DNA from: JAMXLO01 sp963719805
GTDB taxonomy: Bacteria; Pseudomonadota; Alphaproteobacteria; Acetobacterales; Acetobacteraceae
DNA: 64,000 nucleotides
Assembly (NCBI GenBank): GCA_963719805.1
Contig: CAVRDF010000003.1
Span: forward strand, 186,001-250,000
Reading direction: 5' to 3'
In this document: piece by piece, positions 33,906-44,327 of the stretch
Layout: the number at the start of each line of letters is the position of its first letter
How positions within the stretch are numbered: position 1 is the stretch's first letter
The notes under the pieces: generated by a model
The model's database searches: none
Told to the model about the DNA's origin: nothing
Seen by the model: only the letters and a program-made list of their open reading frames with translations
Translations under genes and position numbers: made by a program

Positions 33906-34562
33906 TTACCCGCGTTGCCTGGCTCGGTTGCGCTTTACCGCAAGCGCCACAAGCCCGAAGCCGAGCACTGCGATGCTGGCGGGTTCCGGCACGGCGGTTG
34001 TCGATGACGCCAAGGTCAAGACCCGAAAGTAGTCGCCAGGTGAATCCGCGAAAACATCGACGAGGATTTGTCGCGGACCGCTGATGGTGACCGAATCGCC
34101 CGCTTCCAGGCCGCGCAGGGCTGGATTCAGGTAATTCACAGAGCTGTCGGCCAGGAAGTCGCTGGCAGCGAGCGTGGTTGTGCTGGTGATGATTGCGAGG
34201 ACGTCGGCACTGAAGTTGACGGTGCCGATGACATTCAAGCCCGGACCTGGATCGAAGAAGATATAGTGGCTTGATACTTTCGTTCCCGCCGGTAGCGGGC
34301 TGCTTCCCACATCTACTGTCAGCGGGGCGGCCAACACCACGTTTTGGGTCTCGTCGAAGCCGAACAGGTTGGGACTTTGAAAGTTGTCATTGCCGACACT
34401 GTCGGGAGGTCCAAACGGATTTGCCAGCGGCGGCGTCAACTTTATGAAGGTGCCGCCCGCGGTCTGCGCACTTCCGCCGGTCACGCTGCCACTTATGATT
34501 GTAGCGGAGGCAGATACGGCCAACGAACACGACAGTGCAGCTGCAATAGCAAGCCGGATCAT
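33906..34562 (-). CDS. PEP-CTERM sorting-domain protein
   Basis: 218 aa from the ATG at 34562, which begins a signal peptide (MIRLAIAAALSCSLAVSASA). The mature body is Thr/Ser/Gly-rich beta sequence of ~165 residues. Residues 191-218 are a PEP-CTERM tail: VPEPAS, a hydrophobic helix, then KRNRARQRG. As for the first PEP-CTERM gene, an exosortase is presumed elsewhere in the genome. The upstream extension to 34649 is not needed for the signal and is disregarded. Confidence 0.88.
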   Translation of the reverse strand: MIRLAIAAALSCSLAVSASATIISGSVTGGSAQTAGGTFIKLTPPLANPFGPPDSVGNDNFQSPNLFGFDETQNVVLAAPLTVDVGSSPLPAGTKVSSHYIFFDPGPGLNVIGTVNFSADVLAIITSTTTLAASDFLADSSVNYLNPALRGLEAGDSVTISGPRQILVDVFADSPGDYFRVLTLASSTTAVPEPASIAVLGFGLVALAVKRNRARQRG

Positions 34563-34658
34563 TTCAAGCCTCCCAAACAGCGTCGTATCACGCGCATTAT
34601 ATAATTCTATTCCGCAACATTGGCACGCCGGCCGCCGGATGTCACGCATTCGGCTGCC

Positions 34659-36119
34659 TCACAATTCAATCTCTGCCGCCGCATTCCTGCCGGCGATGCG
34701 GCCGAAGGCCAGGCATTCGCCGATGTTTCCAGTACCCTGATACAGGTAGCTGTAGATCGAGCCGAGTTCACCGGCGCTGTACAGCCGTGGGATCGGCGAA
34801 CCGTCGGGACGCACTATCTGCGCGCGTTCGTTGCGGCGCGGACCACCTTGCGTGTTCAGCATCGAGGGCGACAATTCCACCGCGTAGAACGGCGCGCGCG
34901 CGATCGGCGACAACATCAGCGTGCGTCCGAAGTCGGCGTCATTGCCGGTATCGCAATGGCGGCTCCAGCGCGCGACGCTGTCGTCGAGCGCCGCCGCATC
35001 GAGGCCAACCATCGGGGCAAGAGCAGCCAGCGTGCCGGCGGTCCTGATCCAGCCCTTCGCCAGTTCGGCTTGGTTGTCCTCGCTCCACGCATAGCGCTCG
35101 ACGATCTGCGTCCAGCCGTGGCTCGGATGCGCGTCGTAAAGCGGGCCGGCGCTGAACAGCGTGTGATCGAAGATCATGAACATCGGGCATGGCGTGGCGA
35201 GCGGCAGCCAGCGTCCATTCACTGGCACCTTACCGTGCCGCGTCTTGAACTTCTCGTCGCAGAAGCGGCGCGCGTCGGGACCGACGACAATCATGCCGCC
35301 AGGTGTCTGCTTGCTGTAGTGCAGCGCCTGCATCGAGAAGCTGGTGCGCACCTCGGGCACCTTCAGCGCCATCGACGGCCCGGCGAAGTTGTTCATGTGC
35401 CATAGGTCGGCGCCGACGGACATCGCCATGGTGATTCCATCACCCTCGTTGTACGGCGAGCCGGAGGTGTAGCAATACGGCACGCCTGGCAGATAGTCGC
35501 GGATCATCTGCTGGTTGTTCTCGAAGCCGCCACAGGTCAGCACCACGCCGCGACGCGCCCTCACCGCGATGCTCCGGTCGCGCTGCTGAACACGCACGCC
35601 GAGGATTTCTTTCGTGGTGTCGTGCTGGATCAGTTGCCGGGCCGGTGACTTGTACAGCACGGCGATGGGTCGCTGCAGCACGAGGCTCTCGAAGCGTTTC
35701 CAGGTGAGCGAATAGCCATAGGTCGGACCATCGTGGAACTTGTGCACGCAGTGCGAGCCGGGCAGGCCGGGGAACTCGATGCCGACGGGCGGATGCTGAT
35801 GCTCTTGCGGATCGCCGCCAAGGCCCGCGAGCCAGGCGTTGTTCTGGCCCATCTCCTCGGCCCAGACCCGCATCATGGTTGGCGGCACGGTATAAGGGCC
35901 ACACAGCGCGGTGAGGTAGTCGATCGCCGGTTCGACGTCGGAGGTGTTCAGATAACCCTGGCCGGCGACGCGGGTATTGCCGCCGTGCTCGCCGTCGGGC
36001 GCTTTCTCCAGAATGGCCACCTTGGCGCCGAGTTCGTGCGCAGTGACCGCGGCGGCGACGCCGGCGGCACCGAATCCCACCACAACGACATCGGCTTCAA
36101 TATCCCAGTTCGGCGGCAT
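34659..36119 (-). CDS. FAD-dependent dehydrogenase, fumarate reductase/ketosteroid dehydrogenase type
   Basis: 486-aa FAD_binding_2 flavoprotein. The dinucleotide fold is at the N-terminus (DVVVVGFGAAGVAAAV, then LEKAPDGEHGGNTRVAGQG), and the family C-terminus is RLYSAGELGSIYSYLYQGTGNIGECLAFGRIAGR. Middle sections match substrate-capping domains of fumarate reductase-like, tricarballylate and 3-ketosteroid dehydrogenases. It would oxidise or reduce a C-C bond using FAD. There is no signal peptide. It is adjacent to and divergent from the indolepyruvate oxidoreductase gene. Substrate uncertain. Confidence 0.88.
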   Translation of the reverse strand: MPPNWDIEADVVVVGFGAAGVAAAVTAHELGAKVAILEKAPDGEHGGNTRVAGQGYLNTSDVEPAIDYLTALCGPYTVPPTMMRVWAEEMGQNNAWLAGLGGDPQEHQHPPVGIEFPGLPGSHCVHKFHDGPTYGYSLTWKRFESLVLQRPIAVLYKSPARQLIQHDTTKEILGVRVQQRDRSIAVRARRGVVLTCGGFENNQQMIRDYLPGVPYCYTSGSPYNEGDGITMAMSVGADLWHMNNFAGPSMALKVPEVRTSFSMQALHYSKQTPGGMIVVGPDARRFCDEKFKTRHGKVPVNGRWLPLATPCPMFMIFDHTLFSAGPLYDAHPSHGWTQIVERYAWSEDNQAELAKGWIRTAGTLAALAPMVGLDAAALDDSVARWSRHCDTGNDADFGRTLMLSPIARAPFYAVELSPSMLNTQGGPRRNERAQIVRPDGSPIPRLYSAGELGSIYSYLYQGTGNIGECLAFGRIAGRNAAAEIEL

Positions 36120-36315
36120 GCAGGGGGCAGCTCCGGATCATCGTGTCGATGAGATTGCTTGGCCGGCGCGTTGCCGGCAATGACGTGTCGCGCGCAGGAC
36201 AGTGGGCGCAGCTTCGCGGCGTATTCGGCAAACTCCGCGTGCGCGGCCTCGCCTCACATGGCAGGATCGCTTGCGAAAGCCTAAATTTCCTGGAGAGCTA
36301 GGGAGAGTCGCCAAG

Positions 36316-39300
36316 ATGGATATCGGCCTCGGCGCATCGCCCGATCACGCTGGAGAGCCGCTTCGGCGAGCTCGACACGCCGGTGCTGCTGACCGGTATC
36401 CAGGCGCTGATGCAGCGTTCTGCTGGAACAGATCCGGCCTCGACCGCGCTGCTGGGCTGAATACCGGCGGGCTGGTGTCGGGTTATCGCGGATCGCCGCT
36501 GGGCGGCCTCGACCTGGAATTGTGGCGCCGACAAAAGGCTGCTGTCTGAACGCAACATCCAATTCCAGCCGGGGGTAAACGAGGACCTCGCGGCGACCAT
36601 GCTGTACGGCTCGCAACAGCTCGACGCGTTTCCGGGCAAGCGGGTCGATGGCGTGTTCGGGATGTGGTACGGCAAGGGCCCGGGTGTCGATCGCGCGGGT
36701 GACGCGCTGCACTGCGGCAATTTCATCGGCACTTCGAAGCATGGCGGCGTGCTGGCGGTGGCGGGCGATGACCACGGGGCGCACTCATCGACCTATCCGC
36801 ATCAGACCGAGCATGTGTTCGAGGGTGTGTTCATCCCGGTGCTGAATCCGGCATCGGTGCAGGACATGCTGGACCTTGGGCTGGCCGGCATCGCGATGTC
36901 GCGGTTCAGTGGATTGTGGGTGGCGCTGAAGACCACGGCGGAGACTGCCGAGCAGGCAGCGACGATGGTCGTGCCTGCGGCCCGCGACTTCGTCGTTGCC
37001 GGACTTTGCTGTGCCGAAGCACGGGCTGAATTACGATCCGACCTTGCGGTTTCCCGCCGATCGCGCCGAGCTGGAACGCCGGGTGGTGATGGAGCGCATT
37101 CCGGCGGTGCTGGCATGGGCGCGTGCGAACCGGTTGGATCGCAAAGTGCTGGGCGCGGACGACGCGCCGATCGGCATCGTCACGGTGGGGCGCGCGCACG
37201 AGGATACGATGCACGCGCTGCGGCTGCTCGAGCTGGAACAGCATGCGCAGATCGCGCTGTACAAGGTGGCGATGACGTGGCCGCTGGAATCCGAAGGCCT
37301 CCGCGAGTTCGCCCGCGGCAAGCGCGCGCTGTTGGTGGTGGAAGAGAAGCGCAGTTTCGTCGAGGCCCAGATCCGCGAGGCGCTGTACAATCTGCCGGCG
37401 GATCAGCGGCCGGAGATCAGCGGCAAGACCGACACATCCGGTGCGCCACTATTGTCACCGCTGATGGAATTGTCGCCGGAAGCGGTCGCCTGTGGGATGG
37501 CGAGCTTCCTGCGCACAGCGGGCCTCAACATCCCCGATCCGCCCGTGCAGCGTTTGCCCGATCGGCCGGCCGGTCTGCTGCGGCGCATTCCGGCGTTCTG
37601 CGCCGGCTGCCCGCACGGCACGTCGACGAGGCTGCCCGACGGCAGTTACGCCACGGCTGGTATCGGCTGCCATTTCATGGCGCAGGACGAAAGCGACAAG
37701 ACGCGCACGTTCACTCACATGGGCGGCGAGGGCGCACCGTTCGCTCGGCATGGCACCATTCACCGACATGCCGCACGTGTTCGCCAACATGGGCGATGGC
37801 ACGTATACACACTCCGGCATCATGGCGATCCGCCAGGCGGTCGCGTCGAAGGCCCGCATCACCTACAAACTGCTGGTCAACGATGCGGTGGCGATGACCG
37901 GCGGACAACCGGCCGAAGGCAACTTCACGGTGCCGCAGTACGCCGCTCAGGTTGCCGCCGAAGGCGTCGCGCGCATTGCCGTTGTCGCCGATGAAGAAGG
38001 CCGGTTACCGGCGCCATCGGCGTTGCCAGCCGGTGCCACGCGGCATGTGCGCGCCGATCTCGACAAGGTGCAGCGCGAACTGCGCGAGTACGACGGCGTT
38101 TCGGTGCTGATCTACGATCAGGTGTGCGCCACGGAGAAGCGGCGCCGCCGCAAGCGCGGCAAGATGCCGCAGGCAACGCAGAGCGTGGTGATCAACGAAG
38201 CAGGTCTGCGAGAACTGCGGCGACTGCTCAGCTCAGTCGAGCTGCATCGCGATCGAGCCGGTAGAAACATCGCTCGGGCGCAAGCGGCGGATCAATCCGA
38301 CAAGCTGCAACGTCGATCTGTCATGCCTGAAGGGGTTCTGCCCGAGCTTCGTCACGGTGGCCGGTCCGCCCAGCGCGCCGGACGCAGATCCGCATTGGCA
38401 GGCGCGCGAGGACGAGCTGAGCGCCGGATTGCAGGCGCCGGCGCTGCCGCCGGTGACCAAGCCTTGGCGCGCGCTGTTCGCCGGCATCGGCGGTGGCGGC
38501 ATGGTGACCTCGGGCGCAATTCTCGCGATGGCGGCGCATCTCGAAGGCAAGGCGGTGCGCACGCTCGACTTCACCGGTCTGGCGCAGAAGAACGGCACCG
38601 TCGTCGCGCATGTGCAGATCGCCGATGACGAAGCCGCATTGGATGTCGTGCGCATCCCACTCGGCATGGCGGACATGATGATTGCTGCCGACCTGGCGGT
38701 CGCTGCGGGGCCGGGTGTGCTGGAGCGCAATGCCGCGTCGTCCGCGGTGATCGGCAATCTCGATTTGGTCGCGACCGCGGCGTTCAAGCACGACGCGAAC
38801 CTGCTGATCGACGCGGTGCTGCATCGCCGTACCATCGAGCGCGCGACCGACGCGGCGCGTTCGGCGTATCTACACGCGGTGCGCCTGGCCGAGCATCTGT
38901 TCGGCAACGCGCAGGCGATGAACACCATGCTCCTGGGTCTGGCATGGCAGCGTGGCTTGGTGCCGGTGGGTGAGGCGGCGATCCTGCGCGCCATCGAACT
39001 CAATGGTGCCGAGGTTGCGTTGAACCGGCGAGCGTTCCTGTGGGGCCGCATCCTGGCGGAGCGGCCGGCGCTGGAAGACGAGATCCTGGTGCATACGCTG
39101 GAGCGGCCACCCGAGAGTTTGCCGGCACTGATCGAGGCGCGTGCCTCGGCGCTGGTGGCCTATCAGAACTCCAAGCTCGCCGGACGCTATCGGGCGCTGG
39201 TGAACGAGGTGATCGCACGCGAAGTCGCGGCGTTTGGCGAGGCGGGGCGGCTGTCGCGCGCCGCGGCCGAGAACCTGCATCGCGTGATGGCATACAAGGA

Positions 39301-39748
39301 CGAATACGAGGTCGCGCGCATGCACGCCGCGGCGACGTATGGCGAGAAGCCAGTGTTCCACTTGTCGCCCCCGCTGACCCGCGGCACCGATCCGGCGACC
39401 GGGCGGCGGCGCAAGGTGGCGATGCCCGGTTGGCTGGCGCTGCCGCTGTTCCGCGTGATGCGGCATGGCAAGCGGTTGCGCGGCACTGCGCTGGATCCGT
39501 TCGGGGGGCAGCAGGAACGCAGGATGGAGCGCGCGCTGGTCGAGCAGTATATTGGCGATGTCCGCGCGGTGGTGGGCGCATTGCGGTCCGAAACGCTCGA
39601 TGTTGCGGTGGCGATCGCGCAACTACCTGACATGATCCGCGGCTTCGGCCCGGTGAAGGAAGCGAACCGGGTGAAGGCGGATGCGCAACGCGAGATACTG
39701 CTGGCGCGGTTGACGCCGGTGCGGGGAGAGCCGGTAGCGGCGAAGTAG
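36316..39748 (+). pseudogene. Indolepyruvate ferredoxin oxidoreductase, fused single-chain form, with about seven frameshifts
   Basis: A reconstructed ~1,140-aa TPP-dependent enzyme that decarboxylates aryl-pyruvates to acyl-CoA and passes electrons to ferredoxin. Pieces in order: MDIGLGASP, ITLESRFGELDTPVLLTG, NTGGLVSGYRGSPLGGLD, NIQFQPGVNEDLAATMLYGS, GVFGMWYGKGPGVDRAGDA, FCAGCPHGTST with the TPP-site GIGCHFMA, NMGDGTYTHSG, a CENCGDCSAQSSC iron-sulfur motif near 38210-38245, and the gamma domain from KPWRALFAGIGGGGM. Frame changes occur near 36341, 36414, 36437, 36537, 36995, 37740 and 38207. All are repairable by removing one base. No stop other than those created by the shifts is needed, so the gene is probably intact in the organism. 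Confidence 0.85.
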
Positions 39749-39781
39749 CTCCTGCTTCGCCGTGCTCCTTGTAATGGCTCG

Positions 39782-40648
39782 CTAATTGATCTGCACCGAT
39801 TGCACTGCTTCTTCGAGTTCGACGAAAGTCGGCATATGCTCATTCGGCACCATCTTGCGGCCGGACTCGACGCTGACCTGCGGCGCGTTGCCGTGCAGAT
39901 GAGTGATCAGCACCGCGCGGATGACCTCATAGAACTTGGCTTCTTCCTCGACGACCGATTTGAGCCGTGAGGCGAACGGGCCGGCCAGGCCATAGGCCAA
40001 CAGCACGCCAAGGAAGGTGCCGCACAGCGCGCTGGCGATCATGCCTCCAAGGACCGCCGGCGGCCGATCGATGTGCGACATCGTCTTGATCACGCCGAGC
40101 ACCGCCGCGACGATGCCCAGCGCAGGCAGACCATCGGCCATCGTCTGCAGCGCGTGCGCCGCGTGCAGTTCCTCGTGCAGCGTCTTCTTCAGCTCGCGCG
40201 CCATGACATCTTCGATTTGATTGGGATCATCGGCGTTCATGCCGACCATGCGCAGGTAGTCGCAGATCATCGAAACCGCGAAGTGATTCTTCAGCACCTT
40301 GGGAAACTTCTGGAATGCCGGGCTGTCCTCCGGCTTCTCGATATGCGGCTCGAGCGCCATGTTGCCCTTGGTGGAGGCCAGGCGAGCCAGGAAATACAGC
40401 AGGCTCAGCAGATCGACGTAGTCGCTCTTCTTGAATGCCGCGCCACCGAAGATCTTCTTGAAGCTGTGAAGGGCATGCTTCAGGTCGTGCATGCTGTTGG
40501 CCATCATGAACGATGCGACCCCGGCCCCGCCGATGGTCCACATTTCGAACGGCAATGCTTCTGCCAGCACGTCGAGACTGCCACCTGACACGAGGTAGCT
40601 GCCGAACACGCAGCCCAGCAGAAGCGCGAATGCGCCGATTGCGATCAT
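39782..40648 (-). CDS. motA: Flagellar motor stator protein MotA
   Basis: 288-aa inner-membrane protein of the MotA/TolQ/ExbB family. With MotB it forms the proton channel that powers the flagellar rotor. The N-terminal helix (IAIGAFALLLGCVFGSYLVSGG), the cytoplasmic charged loop, and the third and fourth helix region (ALGIVAAVLGVIKTM, LGGMIASALCGTFLGVLLAYGL) are all as expected. Length is normal for alphaproteobacterial MotA. The ATG overlaps the reconstructed motB stop region closely (7 bases), so the order motB-motA is one operon. Confidence 0.95.
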   Translation of the reverse strand: MIAIGAFALLLGCVFGSYLVSGGSLDVLAEALPFEMWTIGGAGVASFMMANSMHDLKHALHSFKKIFGGAAFKKSDYVDLLSLLYFLARLASTKGNMALEPHIEKPEDSPAFQKFPKVLKNHFAVSMICDYLRMVGMNADDPNQIEDVMARELKKTLHEELHAAHALQTMADGLPALGIVAAVLGVIKTMSHIDRPPAVLGGMIASALCGTFLGVLLAYGLAGPFASRLKSVVEEEAKFYEVIRAVLITHLHGNAPQVSVESGRKMVPNEHMPTFVELEEAVQSVQIN

Positions 40649-40654
40649 GGCGCC

Positions 40655-41661
40655 TCAAGGCGGCGCGGGTGCGCCGGGCGATGCACGAATGGAACGAAGT
40701 ACTGACGATGGCTATCCGGCGGTTGGCGGCAGCGAGCGGATCGCTCGGCACCAAAGGTTGACGATCGGCATTGCCGGTGACGCTGCGAATGCGTGGCTCC
40801 TGCATACCCGCATCAACCAGCAGACGACGCGTCGCATTGGCGCGATCGGCCGAGAGTTCCCAGTTGCTGCGGCCGGGACTGGCAAACGGTGCGGCGTCGG
40901 TGTGGCCGGCGATGGAAATGTCCTCGGTCATATGCGTCAGGATCGGTGCGATCTTCTGCAGCAACAGCCGCGCATGATCGTTCGGCACCGCGGAACCGAG
41001 CGGGAACATGGCTTCCTGCTCGGCATCCAGCAGCTGGATACGCAGACCGTCCGGCGTCATGTCGATCACCAATTGGCGTGCCAGTTCGGCAAGTTGCGGA
41101 TCGCTGCGTACGGCGTCGCGGATCTGCTGCGCGGCCTGCTCGAATGCCTGCTTTTCCTGTTTCTCCTGTTGGGCGCCGGAGGTCCGTGGCATTGGCTGGG
41201 CGCGGCGGCGGCGGTGGCGCCTTGGCGGCCAGTTTGCCGCCCTGATCGGCGACGTTGCTCTTGACGTCTTCGCGGTGGGGGCGCGGCTGCGCCACAACAT
41301 CGCTGCTGTCGTCCGGGTCCGTGACATCGACCACCGGCCGCTGGCCCACGGTGACCTGCGCGGCTCCGTTATCCGAGACCATCGCGCCCTCGCTGAATGC
41401 TGTCTTGCCGCCGAACGGCTGCCCGCTGCCGGACGAGTGCTGCGACATCACGCTGTTCGGGCTGAAGTAGTCGGCGAGGCCTTTGCGCTGGTCCTCGGTG
41501 GTGGCGTTCAGCAGCCACATCAGCAGGAAGAACGCCATCATGGCGGTGACGAAGTCCGCGTAGGCTACCTTCCAGGAACCGCCGTGCGCCTCACCTTCAA
41601 CGACTTCCTCCTTGCGGATAAGGATCGTGCTCTTAACCCTCCGGTCCTTCTTGCTGGCCAT
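40655..41661 (-). pseudogene. motB: Flagellar motor protein MotB with two frameshifts
   Basis: Reconstructed ~335-aa stator protein. The N-terminal part from 41661 has a basic start, then WKVAYADFVTAMMAFFLLMWLL with the proton-carrying Asp. The frame shifts in a CCG-rich run near 41205-41215. It continues with the OmpA-like peptidoglycan-binding domain (ISIAGHTDAAPF, LSADRANATRRLLVDAG, RRIAIV). A second shift near 40710, one extra A, restores a normal C-terminus (LRSIRASPGAP) and a TGA at 40655, just before motA. The first shift lies in a short repeat, where sequencing slips are common. Both corrections give an ordinary MotB. Confidence 0.85.
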
Positions 41662-41774
41662 ATCGGGCAGCCTGAACGTTCTAGTTTAATTCCTGGCTAA
41701 GAGCCGTTGGCGCGGGACGGCAGCTCGGTCATCTCGCCTGATGCATGTGACGCGATACAGACGATAGTCTTCTA

Positions 41775-43151
41775 TCATCGAGTGCCGCGCGAGCGCTGGG
41801 CGTGACCGAGCGGTGCCATGCTTGACCAGGACTCGGCGTCGGGTGCGGCAGCGCGCGCGCGGCGCACCAGGATACCCGGCTGACCGGCAAATCCAGCGCG
41901 CGGCAGATCGAACAATGCCCAGCGCGGTTCGGCACCAATGACGGTGACGCCGGCGGGCAGGTCGCGCGCCAGCTCCGCCGCGATACCGTACTGATCTGCG
42001 GCAACGAATGCGGCGCCCTGACGGCGCCGTTCAGCGTCGACCTGTGCGGCGAGCGTGTCCCAGCCGTCGAGTTGCCGCGCGATCGGGTCGAGGCTGACCG
42101 GCAGCGGCGCTGGCAGCAGCGTTTGTACATACACCAGCACGGTGATGCCGAAGCCGAGCGCGATGGCGGGCGGGTAGAGGCGACGCCACACGGGCGTCTG
42201 TAAACTGGCAGCAGCGATCATCGCGGCGGGGTAGATGATGGTGGGCCAGTTGCCCTGCACGCGATCACCCAGCGCATGCTGGATGAACAGCAGCACGGAT
42301 GGCAGACTTAGCGCCGCCAACAGCGTCCATGCCGGTGACCGTGTGCGCCAGGCCTGTTGCGCCGCGACTATAATACCAGCGGCGCAGAAGGTGGCGACGA
42401 GTGGCGTCAGCAGGCCGATCTGACCGAGCAGCAGTTCACCGACGAAACGTGGTGCGTCCGCCGGATGCCATTCGCCGATCCGGCCACCCTGGCGCCGGAA
42501 ACTCACCCAGGCGTGCTGCGAATTCCAAATCACGACAGGCAGGAAGAGCACGATGGCGATGACGGCACTGCCCCATGGGGCCGGATGGCGTAGCCAGCGC
42601 CGTAGCGACGGCGTCAGCAGCAACCACAGAACGATGCCGAACCACAGCAGCGCAGCGGTGTACTTGCTGAGCATCGCCAAGCCGGCGAACAGACCGGCGA
42701 GCAGCCACCATTGCCAGCGTCCGTCCTGCGCCAGCCGAGCCAGCGCCCACAGGCATGCGGTCCAGAACATCAGCAGCGGCGCGTCCGGTGTCATGATCAC
42801 GCTCCCGGCTCCCACCAGCAAGGTGGCGTTGAGCAGCACCGCGGCGCGCACGCCGGCGTGCTGTGCGGGGAATAGACGGTTGCCAACATCGACCAGCAGC
42901 AATGACGCAATGGCGACGGACAGCGGGCCGAACAGGCGCACACCGATCGCACCGTCGCCAACAATGGCGGTGCCGAGGCGTATCCACAGCGCAACCATCG
43001 GCGGATGATCTGGATAGCCCCACGCGAGCGCGTGCGACCACACCCAATAATATGCCTCGTCAGGAGCCAGCGGTGCCGCTGCCGCGATGGCCAGGCGCAA
43101 CAGCGTCACGCCCGCCAGCGCCAGCCAGAACAACTTCAACGCGCGCGCCAC
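41775..43151 (-). CDS. GT39-family (ArnT/PMT-like) membrane glycosyltransferase
   Basis: About 458 aa from a GTG at 43151; a TTG at 43139 overlapping the upstream TGA is an alternative. It is an integral membrane protein with about ten hydrophobic helices. The first luminal loop carries the catalytic acidic motif APDEAYYWVWS and GYPDHPPMVALWI, as in the PMT_2 family. Such enzymes move sugars from polyprenyl-phosphate donors to lipid A, proteins or other acceptors. The upstream gene is a dolichol-phosphate-sugar synthase-type GT2, which would supply exactly such a donor. Confidence 0.85.
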   Translation of the reverse strand: MARALKLFWLALAGVTLLRLAIAAAAPLAPDEAYYWVWSHALAWGYPDHPPMVALWIRLGTAIVGDGAIGVRLFGPLSVAIASLLLVDVGNRLFPAQHAGVRAAVLLNATLLVGAGSVIMTPDAPLLMFWTACLWALARLAQDGRWQWWLLAGLFAGLAMLSKYTAALLWFGIVLWLLLTPSLRRWLRHPAPWGSAVIAIVLFLPVVIWNSQHAWVSFRRQGGRIGEWHPADAPRFVGELLLGQIGLLTPLVATFCAAGIIVAAQQAWRTRSPAWTLLAALSLPSVLLFIQHALGDRVQGNWPTIIYPAAMIAAASLQTPVWRRLYPPAIALGFGITVLVYVQTLLPAPLPVSLDPIARQLDGWDTLAAQVDAERRRQGAAFVAADQYGIAAELARDLPAGVTVIGAEPRWALFDLPRAGFAGQPGILVRRARAAAPDAESWSSMAPLGHAQRSRGTR

Positions 43152-44275
43152 ACCAGTGTGGCGGATACGGCGTAGTTCCACACGACACCGATGACCGCGC
43201 CGATTGCACCGGCGATGGTCCAACTGGTGTGCGTGGCATACAGCGATGTGGCGATGCCGATATTGGCGACGGCGCCGACGCCGCAGACCACCATGAACAG
43301 CAGCAGGCCGCGCCACAGCCTCGGGCCGCGCAGGCGCTGGTCGCGATAGGTGATCTCGTTGTTGAGCAGGAAGTTGAACACCATTGCAACCACTGAGCCG
43401 ATGATCTGTGCGGTCTCAAAGCTTAGGCCATCCAGCTTCAATCCGATGGTGAGCACGGCGAGATGCACCACGACGCCGATTGCGCCGACGAGCGCGAAAG
43501 AGATGAAGCGCAGTGGCAGCAGTCCACCGAATACCTTGTCGAGCAGCAAGCCGGCGAACTGCGCCAGCACGAGCGCGTCGAGCTTGCTCTCGCCGGCCTC
43601 CCGCTCGCGGAACACGAAGGGGATCTCAGCGACACGCAGCGGAGCAGGCGAACTGAGCGTCAGGTCGAGCAGGATCTTGAATCCCTGGCCGGTGAGGTTG
43701 GCGGCCAGCTGTTCGAACAGCGCGCGCGGCAGCATGAAGAAGCCGCTCATCGGATCGTTGAGGCGTATCGGCAGGAAGAACTGAGCGAGACGAATGCCGC
43801 CATCGGACAGCATATGCCGCCAACGGCCGGACAGTCCGGCGTTGTCGCCGCCGGCAACATGACGGCTGCCGACGGCGAGGTCGTAGTCGCCGCTTTGCAG
43901 GGCAGCGAGCATTTCGGGCAGGCGGGTCTCGTCGTGTTGCAGATCGCCGTCCATCACGGCGACAAATTGCGCCGAGGACGACAGGGCGCCCTCGATCACC
44001 GCGGAGGAGAGGCCGCGGCGGCCAATGCGGCGGATACAGCGGACCCGCGGATCGATCTGGGCAATGCGGCGAACCTCGGCGGTGGTGCCGTCCGGGCTGT
44101 TGTCGTCGACATAGATGACTTCCCAGTCGATGCCGGTGAGCGCGGCATCAAGCCGGGCGATCAGCGGGGCAACATTCGGTCGCTCATTGTAGCACGGCAC
44201 CACCACTGTGACGGTGGGAGCGCCGGATCGTCCCGCCCGATCCGGTACGTCGATGACTGTGGACAGATTAGCCAT
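43136..44275 (-). CDS. GT2 polyprenyl-phosphate sugar synthase fused to GtrA-like membrane domain
   Basis: 379 aa from the ATG at 44275. The N-terminal glycosyltransferase family 2 domain has VTVVVPCYNERPNVAPL, YVDDNSPDGT and the metal-site FVAVMDGDLQHDE. The C-terminal ~130 residues hold four membrane helices of the GtrA type (LRFISFALVGAIGVVVHLAVL, FNFLLNNEITYRDQRLRG). This is the domain order of bacterial dolichol-phosphate mannosyltransferase-like enzymes that make polyprenyl-P-sugar and flip it. It overlaps the GT39 gene by about 16 bases, so the two likely form a donor synthase and user pair. Confidence 0.9.
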   Translation of the reverse strand: MANLSTVIDVPDRAGRSGAPTVTVVVPCYNERPNVAPLIARLDAALTGIDWEVIYVDDNSPDGTTAEVRRIAQIDPRVRCIRRIGRRGLSSAVIEGALSSSAQFVAVMDGDLQHDETRLPEMLAALQSGDYDLAVGSRHVAGGDNAGLSGRWRHMLSDGGIRLAQFFLPIRLNDPMSGFFMLPRALFEQLAANLTGQGFKILLDLTLSSPAPLRVAEIPFVFREREAGESKLDALVLAQFAGLLLDKVFGGLLPLRFISFALVGAIGVVVHLAVLTIGLKLDGLSFETAQIIGSVVAMVFNFLLNNEITYRDQRLRGPRLWRGLLLFMVVCGVGAVANIGIATSLYATHTSWTIAGAIGAVIGVVWNYAVSATLVWRAR

Positions 44276-44327
44276 GCTGCATCTTCCTGGTCGGGTTGGC
44301 GGGGGACAAGAGCGAACCCCGCGGATC

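Noticed and set aside
36316..39748. Programmed ribosomal frameshifting in the indolepyruvate oxidoreductase and other genes
   Set aside because: The shifts occur at unrelated sequences without slippery heptamers or following pseudoknots, and are far too numerous in one gene.
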